From Cyclobacteriaceae bacterium (GTDB lineage Bacteria > Bacteroidota > Bacteroidia > Cytophagales > Cyclobacteriaceae), in NCBI GenBank assembly GCA_026129485.1, contig JAHCHY010000015.1:50037-114036 (forward strand): 64,000 bases of DNA, given 5' to 3'. A program made the translations under genes and the position numbers. Positions 8,142 to 16,358 of this stretch are shown one piece after another. Below the pieces are notes generated by a model that did no database searches, was not told the DNA's origin, and worked only from the letters and a program-made list of their open reading frames with translations. The number at the start of each line of letters is the position of its first letter. The stretch's first letter is position 1.

Positions 8142-8166
8142 AATTCCGAGTTTTAAATTCGGAATT
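8142..8166 (+). repeat. Hairpin just upstream of tmRNA
   Basis: AATTCCGA at 8142-8149 and TCGGAATT at 8159-8166 form an 8-bp stem with a 9-base loop ending 7 bases before the tmRNA 5' end. It may be a processing signal or an end of the upstream element. Confidence 0.4.
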
Positions 8167-8173
8167 AATTACC

Positions 8174-8567
8174 GGGGCTGACCGGTTTTGACAGGATGTG
8201 TGGGGGTGTATGCCAGCATGCAGGCTCGTGGGATGAGAGCCTTGAAAGATAGTCCTGACCAATTTAAGTGGCGAGAATAACTACGCCATGGCTGCTTAAT
8301 CTGACAGTATGTTAGGTTAGCTTATCCGCTGATAAGATCGGTGGAGGCCATCATCGCCCGGTGCCCTGTTTTGCGGTGCCGGACCCGCGGTGTCGATAGC
8401 ATAAACTGGATTATGTTATGGTTACGTAACATAATTAAGACAACAGTAACTAAGGAATTATTTGGCCGTTGCCTGCCTTGTAATTCCCGACAATCAAAGC
8501 GCAACTAAGCATGTAGAACGTACACGTTCATCTTCTCTGGACCAGGGTTCGATTCCCTGCAGCTCCA
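8174..8567 (+). ncRNA. ssrA: Transfer-messenger RNA (tmRNA)
   Basis: One-piece tmRNA of about 394 nt. It rescues ribosomes stalled on broken mRNA and tags the peptide for proteolysis. The 5' end GGGGCTGACCGGTTTTGACAG and the 3' end GGTTCGATTCCCTGCAGCTCCA form the tRNA-like part: GGGGCTG pairs with CAGCTCC and a TTCGATT T-loop is present. The tag reading frame runs from the GGC resume codon at 8270 to TAA at 8297-8299 and encodes GENNYAMAA, the form known from Bacteroidota. The middle holds pairable stretches fitting the pseudoknots. The CCA end is not encoded: the discriminator A is followed by CTCC. A small CTCC-ttc-GGAG hairpin follows and may end transcription. Confidence 0.95.
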
Positions 8568-8684
8568 CTCCTTCGGAGTTTCGGCAGGCAAGGCTGCATT
8601 CTTCTCCGGGCGGTATTCAAACGGTAGTTTACTGCTACTATAAAAGCTAAAGAATCAGTTTTCGAAATGTCGTAAAATCACAAA

Positions 8685-8754
8685 TTTTAAACACATAGAC
8701 ACATAGTTCACATAAGGGCATATCAAAAAAATCTATGTTTCTATGTGTTTAAAA
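8685..8754. repeat. 22-base inverted repeat between ssrA and tRNA-Arg
   Basis: The left arm (8685-8706, starting TTTTAAACACATAG) and right arm (8733-8754, ending CTATGTGTTTAAAA) are complementary with one mismatch, around a 26-base loop. The words CACATAG and CTATGT repeat inside. The rest of the 8568-8841 gap holds nothing else recognised except the tRNA promoter. Confidence 0.65.
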
Positions 8755-8813
8755 ATAAGATGCGTCAGCTCTGAGCTCCAAAGGCCTGCATTTTAAAGAA
8801 CCGGTGTTTCTGT

Positions 8814-8821
8814 TACCTTTG
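8814..8821 (+). promoter_or_regulatory. Promoter -7 box of tRNA-Arg
   Basis: TACCTTTG, a perfect TAnnTTTG box, 20 bases before the mature tRNA. TTTT at 8791-8794 sits at the -33 position (19-base spacing) and is one base off TTTG. Confidence 0.55.
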
Positions 8822-8841
8822 CAGCCGGTAATTCTATTTCC

Positions 8842-8913
8842 GGCTCCGTAGTACAATGGATAGTATTTCAGATTCCGATTCTGAAGATGCAGGTTCGATT
8901 CCTGCCGGAGCTA
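8842..8913 (+). tRNA. tRNA-Arg(CCG)
   Basis: 72 nt. Acceptor GGCTCCG pairs with CGGAGCT (one G-U), D-arm GTAC..GTAT, anticodon stem TCAGA/TCTGA with loop TTCCGAT giving anticodon CCG, T-arm GCAGG-TTCGATT-CCTGC, discriminator A. CCA is not encoded. Confidence 0.92.
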
Positions 8914-9018
8914 CATGATGATAAAACCGATGAGCCCGGACGTACTTTAGCGGTTTTTGTCTTATATCCTCCTTTCTCTGCCAGATTGTGCTTGTGCTAC
9001 CTTGACATGCCTTGACTT

Positions 9019-9216
9019 ATGCGAGCTTTCACCTTGTGCCTTCTTGTGCTGGCCGGATGCACTGCCAAAGAGCGGTACTCCCTCATTTTACTCAACGGAA
9101 TAATTTATGATGACAGCGGTAATCCTCCCTTTCGGAGCGATACCATTGCGGCCATAGGTGAATTACATGCTGTAAGTGAAAAGGAGATTGATGTGAACAA
9201 TTTACAAATAGATTAG
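9019..9216 (+). pseudogene. Truncated N terminus of a D-aminoacylase-like lipoprotein
   Basis: 65 codons. The product starts with a clear lipoprotein signal, LCLLVLAGC with C14, then LILLNGIIYDDSGNP and IAAIGE. This matches the first part of the intact amidohydrolase encoded at 10566 (lipobox, then TIIRGGTVYDGSGKP and IAFIGD), i.e. the small beta domain that precedes the catalytic barrel. A TAG stop ends it where the barrel should begin, and no continuation was found in the 90 bases up to the next gene. It therefore looks like the remnant of a paralogue, with the oxidoreductase gene between it and the full copy. It could still be made as a small lipoprotein. TACCTTGA at 8998 is a near -7 box. 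Confidence 0.65.
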
Positions 9217-9306
9217 TTAGCCGCCCGGCCAATTAAGTTTCGGATTTATCCGCAGGAATACCTACTTTCCTGTATTGGAATCTGAACCACTAATTCATTC
9301 TATCTC

Positions 9307-10476
9307 ATGAAAAACAAGATTAATCGTAAACAATTCCTGGAGCGCAGCAGCAAATTGATGGTGGCCGGTATGCTGGCGCCTTTCATCAGCAAGGCCGGTG
9401 AGCTTTTTCAGACCAAAAAAATTAAAATCGGCCTTATCGGTTGTGGCAGTGTATCGGGCATGTACCTGCCGCACCTCTCCAAATCGCCTTATGTAGAATT
9501 GGTAAGCGTGTGCGACATCATCCCCGAAAGGGCAAAAGCAGCGGCTGAGAAATATAACGTGCCGAATCATTACGCGCACATCGACCAGCAACTGGCGGGC
9601 GCTCTGTTCGATCTGCTGGTAAACCTTACCGATATGCAGGAGCACGGTCGCCTCAACAAACAGGCTTTGCTTAAAAAGAAACATGTGTGGAGCGAAAAGC
9701 CTATGGCTAACACCTATGCCGAAGGGAAAGCATTGCTTGATTTATCGAAGCAGCAGGGTGTGCGCATCTGGGGGGCACCAGCTGTGGTAAACAGTCCGCA
9801 GTTTGCCTACATGGCACAGATGATCCGGCAGGGGAAAATTGGTAAAGTTTCATCTGCACACGCACATTACGGGCATCTTGGCCCTACGTGGTCGGCCTTT
9901 TTTTATGAACAGGGTGGTGGCAGCTTACCGGATTTAGGCGTGTATAACCTCGCAACCCTTACCGGATTGCTGGGGCCGGCCCGGTCGGTAATGGCCATGA
10001 CCAGCATTGTTACGCCAGAGCGCACGGTGGACAACAAAGGAAAAATTAAAGTGGTGGCAGAAGATAATGCGATGGTGCTGATGGATCATGGCAATGGAAT
10101 TCTTTCGCACGTGCAGTGTGGGTTTAATTATTTCGATCCGTATGGACATGAAGGCGAAGGCCAGGATAAGCCTACCATTTCAATTTGGGGTACGCATGGC
10201 AACCTGCAATTGATCGGGTACGACTGGGCGCCTTTTGGTGTAGATGTGGCCACGCATGATAATGAGAAGACGAGGCGCGAAGCTACCGACACGGGCACGT
10301 ATGTTTGGGAGCAGGGCGCATCGGTTATTTCTGAAAGTCTTGCTACCGGCAACGAGCCGTTGATTGCTGCGGAACATGCGTTGCATGTGCTGGAAGTAAT
10401 TGAAGCGGCCCGTGCCTCGCAGGAAACCGGCAAGCGAATTACTTTAAGATCGGCTTTTAAGTACCCTGTGGTGTAG
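9307..10476 (+). CDS. Gfo/Idh/MocA family NAD(P)-dependent oxidoreductase
   Basis: 389 residues. An N-terminal leader NRKQFLERSSKLMVAG resembles a twin-arginine export signal with RK in place of RR, so export is possible. The Rossmann fold begins at about residue 37 with KIGLIGCGSVSG (GxGxxS at 45-50), and SEKPMA at 129-134 is the family EKP motif next to the catalytic lysine. The C-terminal half is the alpha/beta dimerisation domain with GGGSLPDLGVYNL. Members oxidise or reduce sugars, inositols and related diols; the substrate here is not readable. Lies between a broken and an intact amidohydrolase lipoprotein gene, which suggests a shared catabolic role. 89 bases of word-like repeats (CTTGTTGCTGG, TAACTCC) separate it from the next gene. 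Confidence 0.88.
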   Translation: MKNKINRKQFLERSSKLMVAGMLAPFISKAGELFQTKKIKIGLIGCGSVSGMYLPHLSKSPYVELVSVCDIIPERAKAAAEKYNVPNHYAHIDQQLAGALFDLLVNLTDMQEHGRLNKQALLKKKHVWSEKPMANTYAEGKALLDLSKQQGVRIWGAPAVVNSPQFAYMAQMIRQGKIGKVSSAHAHYGHLGPTWSAFFYEQGGGSLPDLGVYNLATLTGLLGPARSVMAMTSIVTPERTVDNKGKIKVVAEDNAMVLMDHGNGILSHVQCGFNYFDPYGHEGEGQDKPTISIWGTHGNLQLIGYDWAPFGVDVATHDNEKTRREATDTGTYVWEQGASVISESLATGNEPLIAAEHALHVLEVIEAARASQETGKRITLRSAFKYPVV

Positions 10477-10565
10477 TTGTTGGTTGCTTGTTGCTGGCTT
10501 CTGGTTACTTGTTACTGGTTAAATTCTAACTTCTAAAATACTAACTCCTAACTCCTCCCTCTGCC

Positions 10566-12245
10566 ATGAAAAACCTGCTCCCCGCCTTCATCCTGCTTCT
10601 TCTTTTCGCATCGTGTCAAAAACAAAAATTCGATACTATCATTCGCGGAGGCACCGTGTACGATGGCTCCGGTAAACCCGGGATGGTAACCGATGTGGGC
10701 ATCAATGCCGATACGATTGCTTTTATAGGGGATCTTTCCAAAGCCGAAGGCAAAACTGAAATCAATGCAACGGGTCTGGCTGTGGCTCCAGGCTTTATTA
10801 ACATGCTGAGCTGGGCAACGGAAACGCTGATCATCGATGGAAAATCGCAGGCTGACATCCGGCAGGGCGTAACACTCGAAGTGTTTGGCGAAGGCTGGAG
10901 CATGGGGCCTTTAAACGATGCCATGAAGGCCGACATGCGGGCTGACATGCAGCGCAACCCCGATTGGAAATTTGAAGTGGATTGGACGAGCTTAGGCGAA
11001 TATTTAGAGTCCTTGGAGCGGAGAGGCATTTCACCCAATGTAGCTTCGTTTGTTGGCGCTACTACCGTGCGCATTCACGAGCTGGGCTATGCCAACCGTT
11101 TGCCTAATGCTTTTGAGCTTGCGCGTATGAAAGCGCTGGTGATGCAGGCTATGGAAGAAGGTGCGCTGGGTGTGGGCTCATCGCTTATTTATGCGCCCGC
11201 CAATTATTCTTCAACCGAAGAGCTGATTGAATTAAATAAAGTAGCCGGAGAATACGGGGGCATGTACATTACCCACATGCGCAGCGAAGGCGATAATATT
11301 TTTGCGGCCGTGGATGAAACGATTCGAATTGCACGTGAAGCAAAGCTGCCTGCCGAAATCTATCACCTGAAAATGGCCGGACAAAAAAACTGGAACAAGC
11401 TCGATTCGGTTCTGGCGATGATCGATCAGGCCAATCGATCCGGGATAAAAATTACAACCGATATGTATAATTACATTGCGGGGGCCACTGGCCTGGATGC
11501 TTCTATGCCGCCCTGGGTGCAGGAGGGAGGAATAAAGGAATGGATAAAAAGATTACAGGATCCGAAAATACGCAAGCGGGTATTAGACGAAATGCGCAAG
11601 CCTGCTGATAAATGGGAGAACCTGTTACTGATGGCTGGCGGGCCTGACCAGGTGTTGCTGTTAGACTTTGCCAATGATTCACTCAAGCAGTTTATTGGTA
11701 AAACGTTGGCCGAGGTTTCAAAAATTTATGGTAAGAGCCCGGAAGAAACGGCCATGGACCTGGTGATTGCCGACAGCACCCGTGTGGGTACGGCTTACTT
11801 TATGATGAGTGAAGAAAATGTAAAACGACAAATCGCGTTGCCCTACATGAGCTTTGGCTCGGATGCCGGCTCACCCGCTACCGAAGGCGTATTCCTCAAG
11901 TCCAGCAACCACCCGCGCGCCTATGGTAACTTTGTACGTTTGTTGGGTAAGTATGTACGCGATGAAAAAGTAATTCCGATGGAAGAAGCTATTCGCAAGC
12001 TTACCTCGCTGCCGGCTTCCAATCTAAAGATACAAAAACGAGGTTCGTTAACGCCCGGCTATTATGCCGATGTGGTGGTATTCGATCCGCAGACCATACA
12101 GGATCATGCTACATTTGAGCAGCCGCACCAATACAGCACCGGTATGCGACATGTGCTTGTAAATGGCACGCTGGTTTTGAAAGAAGGCGAGCACACCGGG
12201 GCAAAACCGGGGAGAGTAGTAAGAGGGCCGGGGTGGAGGAAATAA
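10566..12245 (+). CDS. D-aminoacylase / N-acyl-D-amino-acid deacylase family amidohydrolase lipoprotein
   Basis: 559 residues. Lipoprotein signal LLLLFASC with C17, so probably on the periplasmic side. The amidohydrolase frame is complete: TIIRGGTVYDGSGKPG, APGFIN at 74-79, DIRQGVTLEVFGEG at 97-110, YITHMRSEGD (H237), IYHLKMAG (H267), SFGSDAGS (D433), and the C-terminal KRGSLTPGYYADVVVFDP. Family members hydrolyse N-acyl-D-amino acids or dipeptides. The normal PGFIDxHxH is replaced by PGFINMLSW (L81, W83), and the metal-binding cysteine of GNCG is G110 in GEGW. H237, H267 and D433, the tight metal ligands and catalytic acid, remain, so activity with an altered site is possible. Substrate unknown. 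Confidence 0.87.
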   Translation: MKNLLPAFILLLLFASCQKQKFDTIIRGGTVYDGSGKPGMVTDVGINADTIAFIGDLSKAEGKTEINATGLAVAPGFINMLSWATETLIIDGKSQADIRQGVTLEVFGEGWSMGPLNDAMKADMRADMQRNPDWKFEVDWTSLGEYLESLERRGISPNVASFVGATTVRIHELGYANRLPNAFELARMKALVMQAMEEGALGVGSSLIYAPANYSSTEELIELNKVAGEYGGMYITHMRSEGDNIFAAVDETIRIAREAKLPAEIYHLKMAGQKNWNKLDSVLAMIDQANRSGIKITTDMYNYIAGATGLDASMPPWVQEGGIKEWIKRLQDPKIRKRVLDEMRKPADKWENLLLMAGGPDQVLLLDFANDSLKQFIGKTLAEVSKIYGKSPEETAMDLVIADSTRVGTAYFMMSEENVKRQIALPYMSFGSDAGSPATEGVFLKSSNHPRAYGNFVRLLGKYVRDEKVIPMEEAIRKLTSLPASNLKIQKRGSLTPGYYADVVVFDPQTIQDHATFEQPHQYSTGMRHVLVNGTLVLKEGEHTGAKPGRVVRGPGWRK

Positions 12246-12363
12246 GTGCCGGGAATAGGGGAGGCTTTATAGCTCTCCTTCACAGCAGACCTTGTGAAAG
12301 ATGTGTAAGAAATAACGCAGGGTGATGTTTCCTGCTTTAAACGGGTTTTTTGAATTGAGGAAA

Positions 12364-12768
12364 CTAAGCCGCAACAGGTGTGCGCAACCCTAACGATTCA
12401 AGCCCCGGGCTGGTATTATACCGCGAAGGTGCGCAACCGGCAAATTTTTTAAAGTCGTTGATCAGGTGAGCCTGGTCGTGGTAGCCCAGCTCAACTACAA
12501 TATCCATCATGTCGCAATTGTTCTTTAACATGGTTACGGTTCGGTTAAACCGTAGCCGTTGCATGTATTTTTTAGGAGATACACCGGTTGCAGTCTGAAA
12601 TCTTTTTTCGAGGTAGCGTTCGCTTATGCCAAGCTGCTGAGCTAACTGGCCAATGCGCACATCACTTTCTTCATGCATTTTTTGCAGGGCCTGCTGTATA
12701 ATTAAATTGGCTTTGGATGATTTGGCAGGGTCGGGGTTTACCGCGTAAATCGACTGGTGGCTTAACAT
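12364..12768 (-). CDS. AraC-type DNA-binding domain protein, short
   Basis: 134 residues. Nearly the whole length is the double helix-turn-helix domain of AraC/XylS regulators: IGQLAQQLGISERYLEKRFQ is the first HTH and MDIVVELGYHDQAHLINDFK with F-x-G-x-x-P-S-x-Y is the second, signature-bearing one. Most family members have a 100-170 residue sensor domain in front; here only about 25 residues precede the HTH and an in-frame TGA lies directly upstream of the ATG, so this is either a stand-alone regulator or the C-terminal part of a broken one. Lies downstream of a LytTR two-component pair on the same strand, 135 bases after its stop, and may be co-transcribed. Confidence 0.85.
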   Translation of the reverse strand: MLSHQSIYAVNPDPAKSSKANLIIQQALQKMHEESDVRIGQLAQQLGISERYLEKRFQTATGVSPKKYMQRLRFNRTVTMLKNNCDMMDIVVELGYHDQAHLINDFKKFAGCAPSRYNTSPGLESLGLRTPVAA

Positions 12769-12903
12769 GCTTCAAAGGTTTACCAGCAGCATCCGGTTGC
12801 TGCTGCACACCAAATTGAAGATTCAAACCATGCTTGGGGACACCGTTGCGTAAGTGTGGCAGATGGCTTAGCAAGTGTACGCTTTTTTAGAGATGCCCTT
12901 AAC

Positions 12904-13674
12904 CTAAAGCGGGAGGCGGGCTACCAGGCCGGCCTTTTTCCGTGCGGAGACTTCTATCTCTGTGCCATCGTGCATTACCACCACACCGCCCTGGCCTTTC
13001 CGGTATTCCCTTATGTGCGCGAGGTTAACCATGTGCCCGTGATGCACCCGCACAAAAGTTTCGGCTGCCAGAAGCGCTTCGTATTCTTTCAGGGTTTTGG
13101 AAACCAGGATGGGCGGCTCATCTTCTATGTGAAAGCGCGTGTAATTGCTGTCGGATTCGAGCCGGGTAATTTTACCAAGCTCAACAAGCCGGTATCCCGT
13201 TAAGGTAGGCAAGGCCAGCTTTTCCACCTGTTGCTGGCTGCCGCGAACCTGCCTGAGCAGGATTTCGATTTGCTGCAGCGAAGTTCTGATATGCGCCTGT
13301 TCGCGGAAGCGGTTTATCGAATCCACCAGGTCGGCCACGCCAACGGGTTTAAGCAGATAGTTCAGCGCGTTAAACTGGAAAGCGCGCAACGCATACTTAT
13401 CGTATGCTGTGGTAAAGATCACTTCAAAGTTAAAGTCGCGGCAACGCTGCAATACCGAAAACCCGTCTTCACCGGGCATGTTTACATCGAGGAAGACTAA
13501 TTGGGGTTGGTGTGTATGAATAGCGTTTACACCCGCAGCAGCCGAATGACAGGTTTCAATAATATCAACATCGGGGCAATGGTCGTTCAGCTTGGCCCGT
13601 AGCGAGTCGATGCACGGTGGCTCATCATCTATAATTACAGAGCGGATAAGGCGGGTTGAAGCAGGCACAACCAA
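12904..13674 (-). CDS. LytTR-family response regulator
   Basis: 256 residues. Receiver domain at 10-125: IIDDE acidic pocket, phosphorylation site D63 in LVFLDVNMPGEDG, TTAYDKYA and the conserved lysine in NYLLKPV. A LytTR DNA-binding domain follows at about 155-255, with the typical ends LVSKTLKEYEALL and FVRVHHGHMVNL. It would bind DNA when phosphorylated by the adjacent kinase. Start is TTG at 13672-13674 or GTG two codons on; the kinase gene stop lies 12 bases upstream, so the two are co-transcribed, kinase first. Confidence 0.9.
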   Translation of the reverse strand: MVVPASTRLIRSVIIDDEPPCIDSLRAKLNDHCPDVDIIETCHSAAAGVNAIHTHQPQLVFLDVNMPGEDGFSVLQRCRDFNFEVIFTTAYDKYALRAFQFNALNYLLKPVGVADLVDSINRFREQAHIRTSLQQIEILLRQVRGSQQQVEKLALPTLTGYRLVELGKITRLESDSNYTRFHIEDEPPILVSKTLKEYEALLAAETFVRVHHGHMVNLAHIREYRKGQGGVVVMHDGTEIEVSARKKAGLVARLPL

Positions 13675-13686
13675 AGATAATCATTA

Positions 13687-15780
13687 TCAGGCGGTAGCGG
13701 CAATAGTTTTTTGAAGGTGTACGATAACTTCCGTGCCGGCCGCTTCGCCCTGCGCATCGGTAAGATCGTTTACTTCAACTTTTGCCGACACATGATGGGA
13801 TGTGGACAGCAGGCTAAGGCGTTCGGCTGTAATGCGTGTACCCATCGACTGGTGGCTTTGCGGGTTGATAAGCTTATGCTGTGCGGCTGCCTTACGGCCT
13901 ATCCCGTTATCGCGGATGGTTACTACAATGTTACCGGGCTTTCCGGTTACGTCAATTGTAATTTTCTTGTCAGGTTTTGAGTCAGGCCCTACTCCATGAA
14001 TAAGCGCATTTTCAACATAGGGCTGGAACAGGAGAGGCGGTACTTCAAAGTCGAGCAATTGTGTATCTGCGTTTACCCCGTAAGCAAAGCTGTGCTGAAA
14101 GCGCATTTGTTCAATGGAAAGAAACAACTCCAGGCTTTGTAATTCATCTTCAAGTGTTATCAGGGTATGTTCGGAATTTTCCAGCACATGGCGAACCAGC
14201 TTGGCAAACCGTGTAAGCAGCTCGGAAGCCCGGGCACGATCGTTCTTCATAATGTAACCATCGGCCGCAGCCATGCAGTTGAAAATAAAGTGCGGATTCA
14301 TTTGTGCCCGTAAAGCGATTTGCCGGGTTTCGGCAATCCGTTGGTTAAGCTCATGCAGCTCGCGCTCCTTCAACACCATTTGCTTACGCGCCCGTATATC
14401 GCGCCAAAAGATAACAGACCCGGCAACCAGCACCAGTACAATTGCCCCGATGCTGACCAGGAAGATGAATTGCTGCCGTTGTTGCTGCTGCTCCAGCCGG
14501 GCTATTTCGTTTTCACGATTTAGCTTTTCAATTTCCTGTTGCTTTTGTGCGGATTGATACCGGGCTTCCAGCTCGGCTGCATTTTGCGCCATTTGCTCAT
14601 CAAAAATACTATCGTGGTATTGATAGGCTGTTTGCATGGCGTTATACACAGCTTTCCCATTTCCGGTTGTTTGTAATAAAGTAGCTTCGGCCAGGTAAGC
14701 ATCGCGCAGCAGTTGTTTGTGCTGCGATTGCTGCGCATACGTCATGGCCTGGTCAAAATACTGGCGTGCCTGCTGAAATTGCTTTTTATCGAGTGCAGCA
14801 TTTCCTTTCTGAATGAACCCCAATACCAACCCTTCATAATCACCGCGCCCGGCACTGGCTGTCGTTAAAGCGTCATCCAGGTAAGCATCGGCTTTGGTGC
14901 GCGATGCAGCATTCACAGAATCCCTGTACAGGATTTTGGCAAGCCGTTGTTTATTCTCTGCTTCATTTTTCTGGTCGCCCAGTTTTTTAGCCAGCGCCAG
15001 CGAAGCTTCGTAGTAAGCCATAGCCGAATCGGGCTGTTTCAGTTTTTCAAACGCACTCCCGATGTTCATGTAAGAGCTGATGCACAGGTGCTCGCGATTC
15101 AGTTGCTTAAAAAGTTGTATGGCCTGTTGGTTGTAGGTAATGGCATCCTTCCAACGTTTCAGGGTCATCAGCTCGCCACCTATGTTGGTGAGCATGGCTC
15201 CTTCATTAGATTTATCATTCAGGCTGCGGTATATTTCAAGCGCGCGTAAAAAGCTATCCAGCGCCAGCGAAGTTTCGCTTCGCTTGTTGTGCACATTGCC
15301 TTTTGCCACTTCCCAACCGGCTGTGTAACGCGGGTTATCCAACTGAACGATCAGCGGCTCAAGGTCTTTCATCAGTTGCGTCAGCACAGGGCTTCGGGCA
15401 TTGTCTAATTGTGTGTACACATCAATAAGCCGTAACCGCGAGCGCACCTGCAAGGCTAAGTTGGGCAGCGCATCGGCCAGGCGGGCGGCTTCATCCAGGT
15501 AATAGATGGAACTGTCTTTTTTCTGCTGCTCGTAATAGCCCATTCCGGCAAACAGGCTGAATACACTTTGCGTGGAATCGTGATCGTGCTGCTGTGCGAG
15601 GGCAATACCTTCTTTTGCCGTTCGAATGGCTTCGCTAAAATTCCCGGCTTGTCCTGCAGCCGAAAGGCGTTTAAGCAATTCCTGCCTTTTTGCCGCCAGT
15701 GAGGATTCATTCGTTTGCGCGTGGGCTGCCATGCCGAAAAAGCAGGTTACAAGCAAACCCCATGTACGGTTTAACAGCAT
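13687..15780 (-). CDS. LytS-like sensor histidine kinase with TPR sensor domain
   Basis: 697 residues. Signal peptide (about 1-21, ending AHA), then periplasmic tetratricopeptide repeats from about 30 to 400, a coiled-coil rich in E, Q and R (EIEKLNRENEIARLEQQQQ), one membrane helix near 440-460, and a cytoplasmic kinase. The kinase is of the His_kinase (LytS/YehU) type: QMNPHFIFN holds the phosphorylated H497, PYVENALIHG is the N-box and IRDNGIGR the G1 box of the ATPase domain. The TPR array probably senses a protein or peptide ligand outside. Operon with the LytTR regulator. Confidence 0.92.
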   Translation of the reverse strand: MLLNRTWGLLVTCFFGMAAHAQTNESSLAAKRQELLKRLSAAGQAGNFSEAIRTAKEGIALAQQHDHDSTQSVFSLFAGMGYYEQQKKDSSIYYLDEAARLADALPNLALQVRSRLRLIDVYTQLDNARSPVLTQLMKDLEPLIVQLDNPRYTAGWEVAKGNVHNKRSETSLALDSFLRALEIYRSLNDKSNEGAMLTNIGGELMTLKRWKDAITYNQQAIQLFKQLNREHLCISSYMNIGSAFEKLKQPDSAMAYYEASLALAKKLGDQKNEAENKQRLAKILYRDSVNAASRTKADAYLDDALTTASAGRGDYEGLVLGFIQKGNAALDKKQFQQARQYFDQAMTYAQQSQHKQLLRDAYLAEATLLQTTGNGKAVYNAMQTAYQYHDSIFDEQMAQNAAELEARYQSAQKQQEIEKLNRENEIARLEQQQQRQQFIFLVSIGAIVLVLVAGSVIFWRDIRARKQMVLKERELHELNQRIAETRQIALRAQMNPHFIFNCMAAADGYIMKNDRARASELLTRFAKLVRHVLENSEHTLITLEDELQSLELFLSIEQMRFQHSFAYGVNADTQLLDFEVPPLLFQPYVENALIHGVGPDSKPDKKITIDVTGKPGNIVVTIRDNGIGRKAAAQHKLINPQSHQSMGTRITAERLSLLSTSHHVSAKVEVNDLTDAQGEAAGTEVIVHLQKTIAATA

Positions 15781-15859
15781 AGCAGGTTTAGGGAACCGTT
15801 AAACATACGAAAAGATGCTTATACAAACAGCATGTCAGCGTTAAGTAGTTATCAGAGCT

Positions 15860-15891
15860 CATCTCAAAAATTAGTTTCAGGGTGTGAGATG
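15860..15891. promoter_or_regulatory. Inverted repeat in the divergent kinase/PadR promoter region
   Basis: CATCTCA at 15860-15866 and TGAGATG at 15885-15891, perfect 7-base arms with an 18-base spacer, in the 196-bp gap between the divergent kinase and padR-like genes. A regulator site is possible. Confidence 0.35.
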
Positions 15892-15908
15892 GTCACCAAA
15901 TCACAAAC

Positions 15909-15950
15909 ATTTTAACTACAAATATTGTATTAATGAATATTTTAACTACA
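15909..15950 (+). promoter_or_regulatory. Two direct repeats 30 bp apart upstream of the PadR gene
   Basis: ATTTTAACTACA occurs at 15909-15920 and again at 15939-15950, with starts exactly 30 bases apart (close to three helical turns), ending 26 bases before the PadR start codon. PadR regulators commonly repress their own promoter, so this is a likely operator. Confidence 0.45.
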
Positions 15951-15976
15951 TTTATATCAATAATAAATGAACCACC

Positions 15977-16303
15977 ATGCCCGATCATACTTTAGGCGAA
16001 TTTGAAGAAGTAGTTATGCTCACTGTTGCCATACTTCACGACAACGCTTATACCGTTACCATCATTAACGAAATGGAAGAGCGGTTGAACAGAAAGGCCA
16101 GCATTGGCGCTGTACAAACTGTGTTGCGCAGGCTGGAAGAAAAAGGAATGTTGAAATCTGCATTTGGCGAAGCTACTCATGTGAGAGGGGGCAAGCGGAA
16201 AAGATATTTTAAGCTCACTTCGCTTGGCAGTAAAGTTTTAAAAGATACAAAGGAGCAGCGTATCGGTCTTTGGAAAGCTATTCCAAAGCTGTCCTTCACT
16301 TAA
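15977..16303 (+). CDS. PadR family transcriptional regulator
   Basis: 108 residues, the size of a minimal PadR protein. LGEFEEVVMLTVAILHDNAYTV is the first helix pair, then IGAVQTVLRRLEEKGML forms the winged helix recognition part, and RGGKRKRYFKLTSLG the wing; the C-terminal helix would dimerise. In Bacteroidota such genes often precede FtsX/MacB-type permease genes that bear a 'permease prefix' domain and control them. The next gene does have that prefix. Two direct repeats lie just upstream. The 55-base gap to the next gene suggests co-transcription. Confidence 0.88.
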   Translation: MPDHTLGEFEEVVMLTVAILHDNAYTVTIINEMEERLNRKASIGAVQTVLRRLEEKGMLKSAFGEATHVRGGKRKRYFKLTSLGSKVLKDTKEQRIGLWKAIPKLSFT

Positions 16304-16358
16304 CCGGGTATTTAGTGGTCATCGCTTGGAAATATTTTTGACTTGACTAACAATTTAT

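Noticed and set aside
7981-8262. Minus-strand 93-codon ORF
   Set aside because: It is antisense to the tmRNA start and the structured element; no protein motif.
8462-8650. Plus-strand 62-codon ORF
   Set aside because: It runs through the tmRNA 3' end; the GTTCGATTCCCTGC T-arm makes the RNA reading certain.
855-12345. Similar words TGTGAGAAATAACACA (about 911-926) and TGTGTAAGAAATAACGCA (about 12300-12317)
   Set aside because: The match is short and imperfect, and too little to claim a repeat family.
12856-13203. 115-codon ORF opposite the LytTR regulator
   Set aside because: Antisense shadow of the LytTR domain; no motif.
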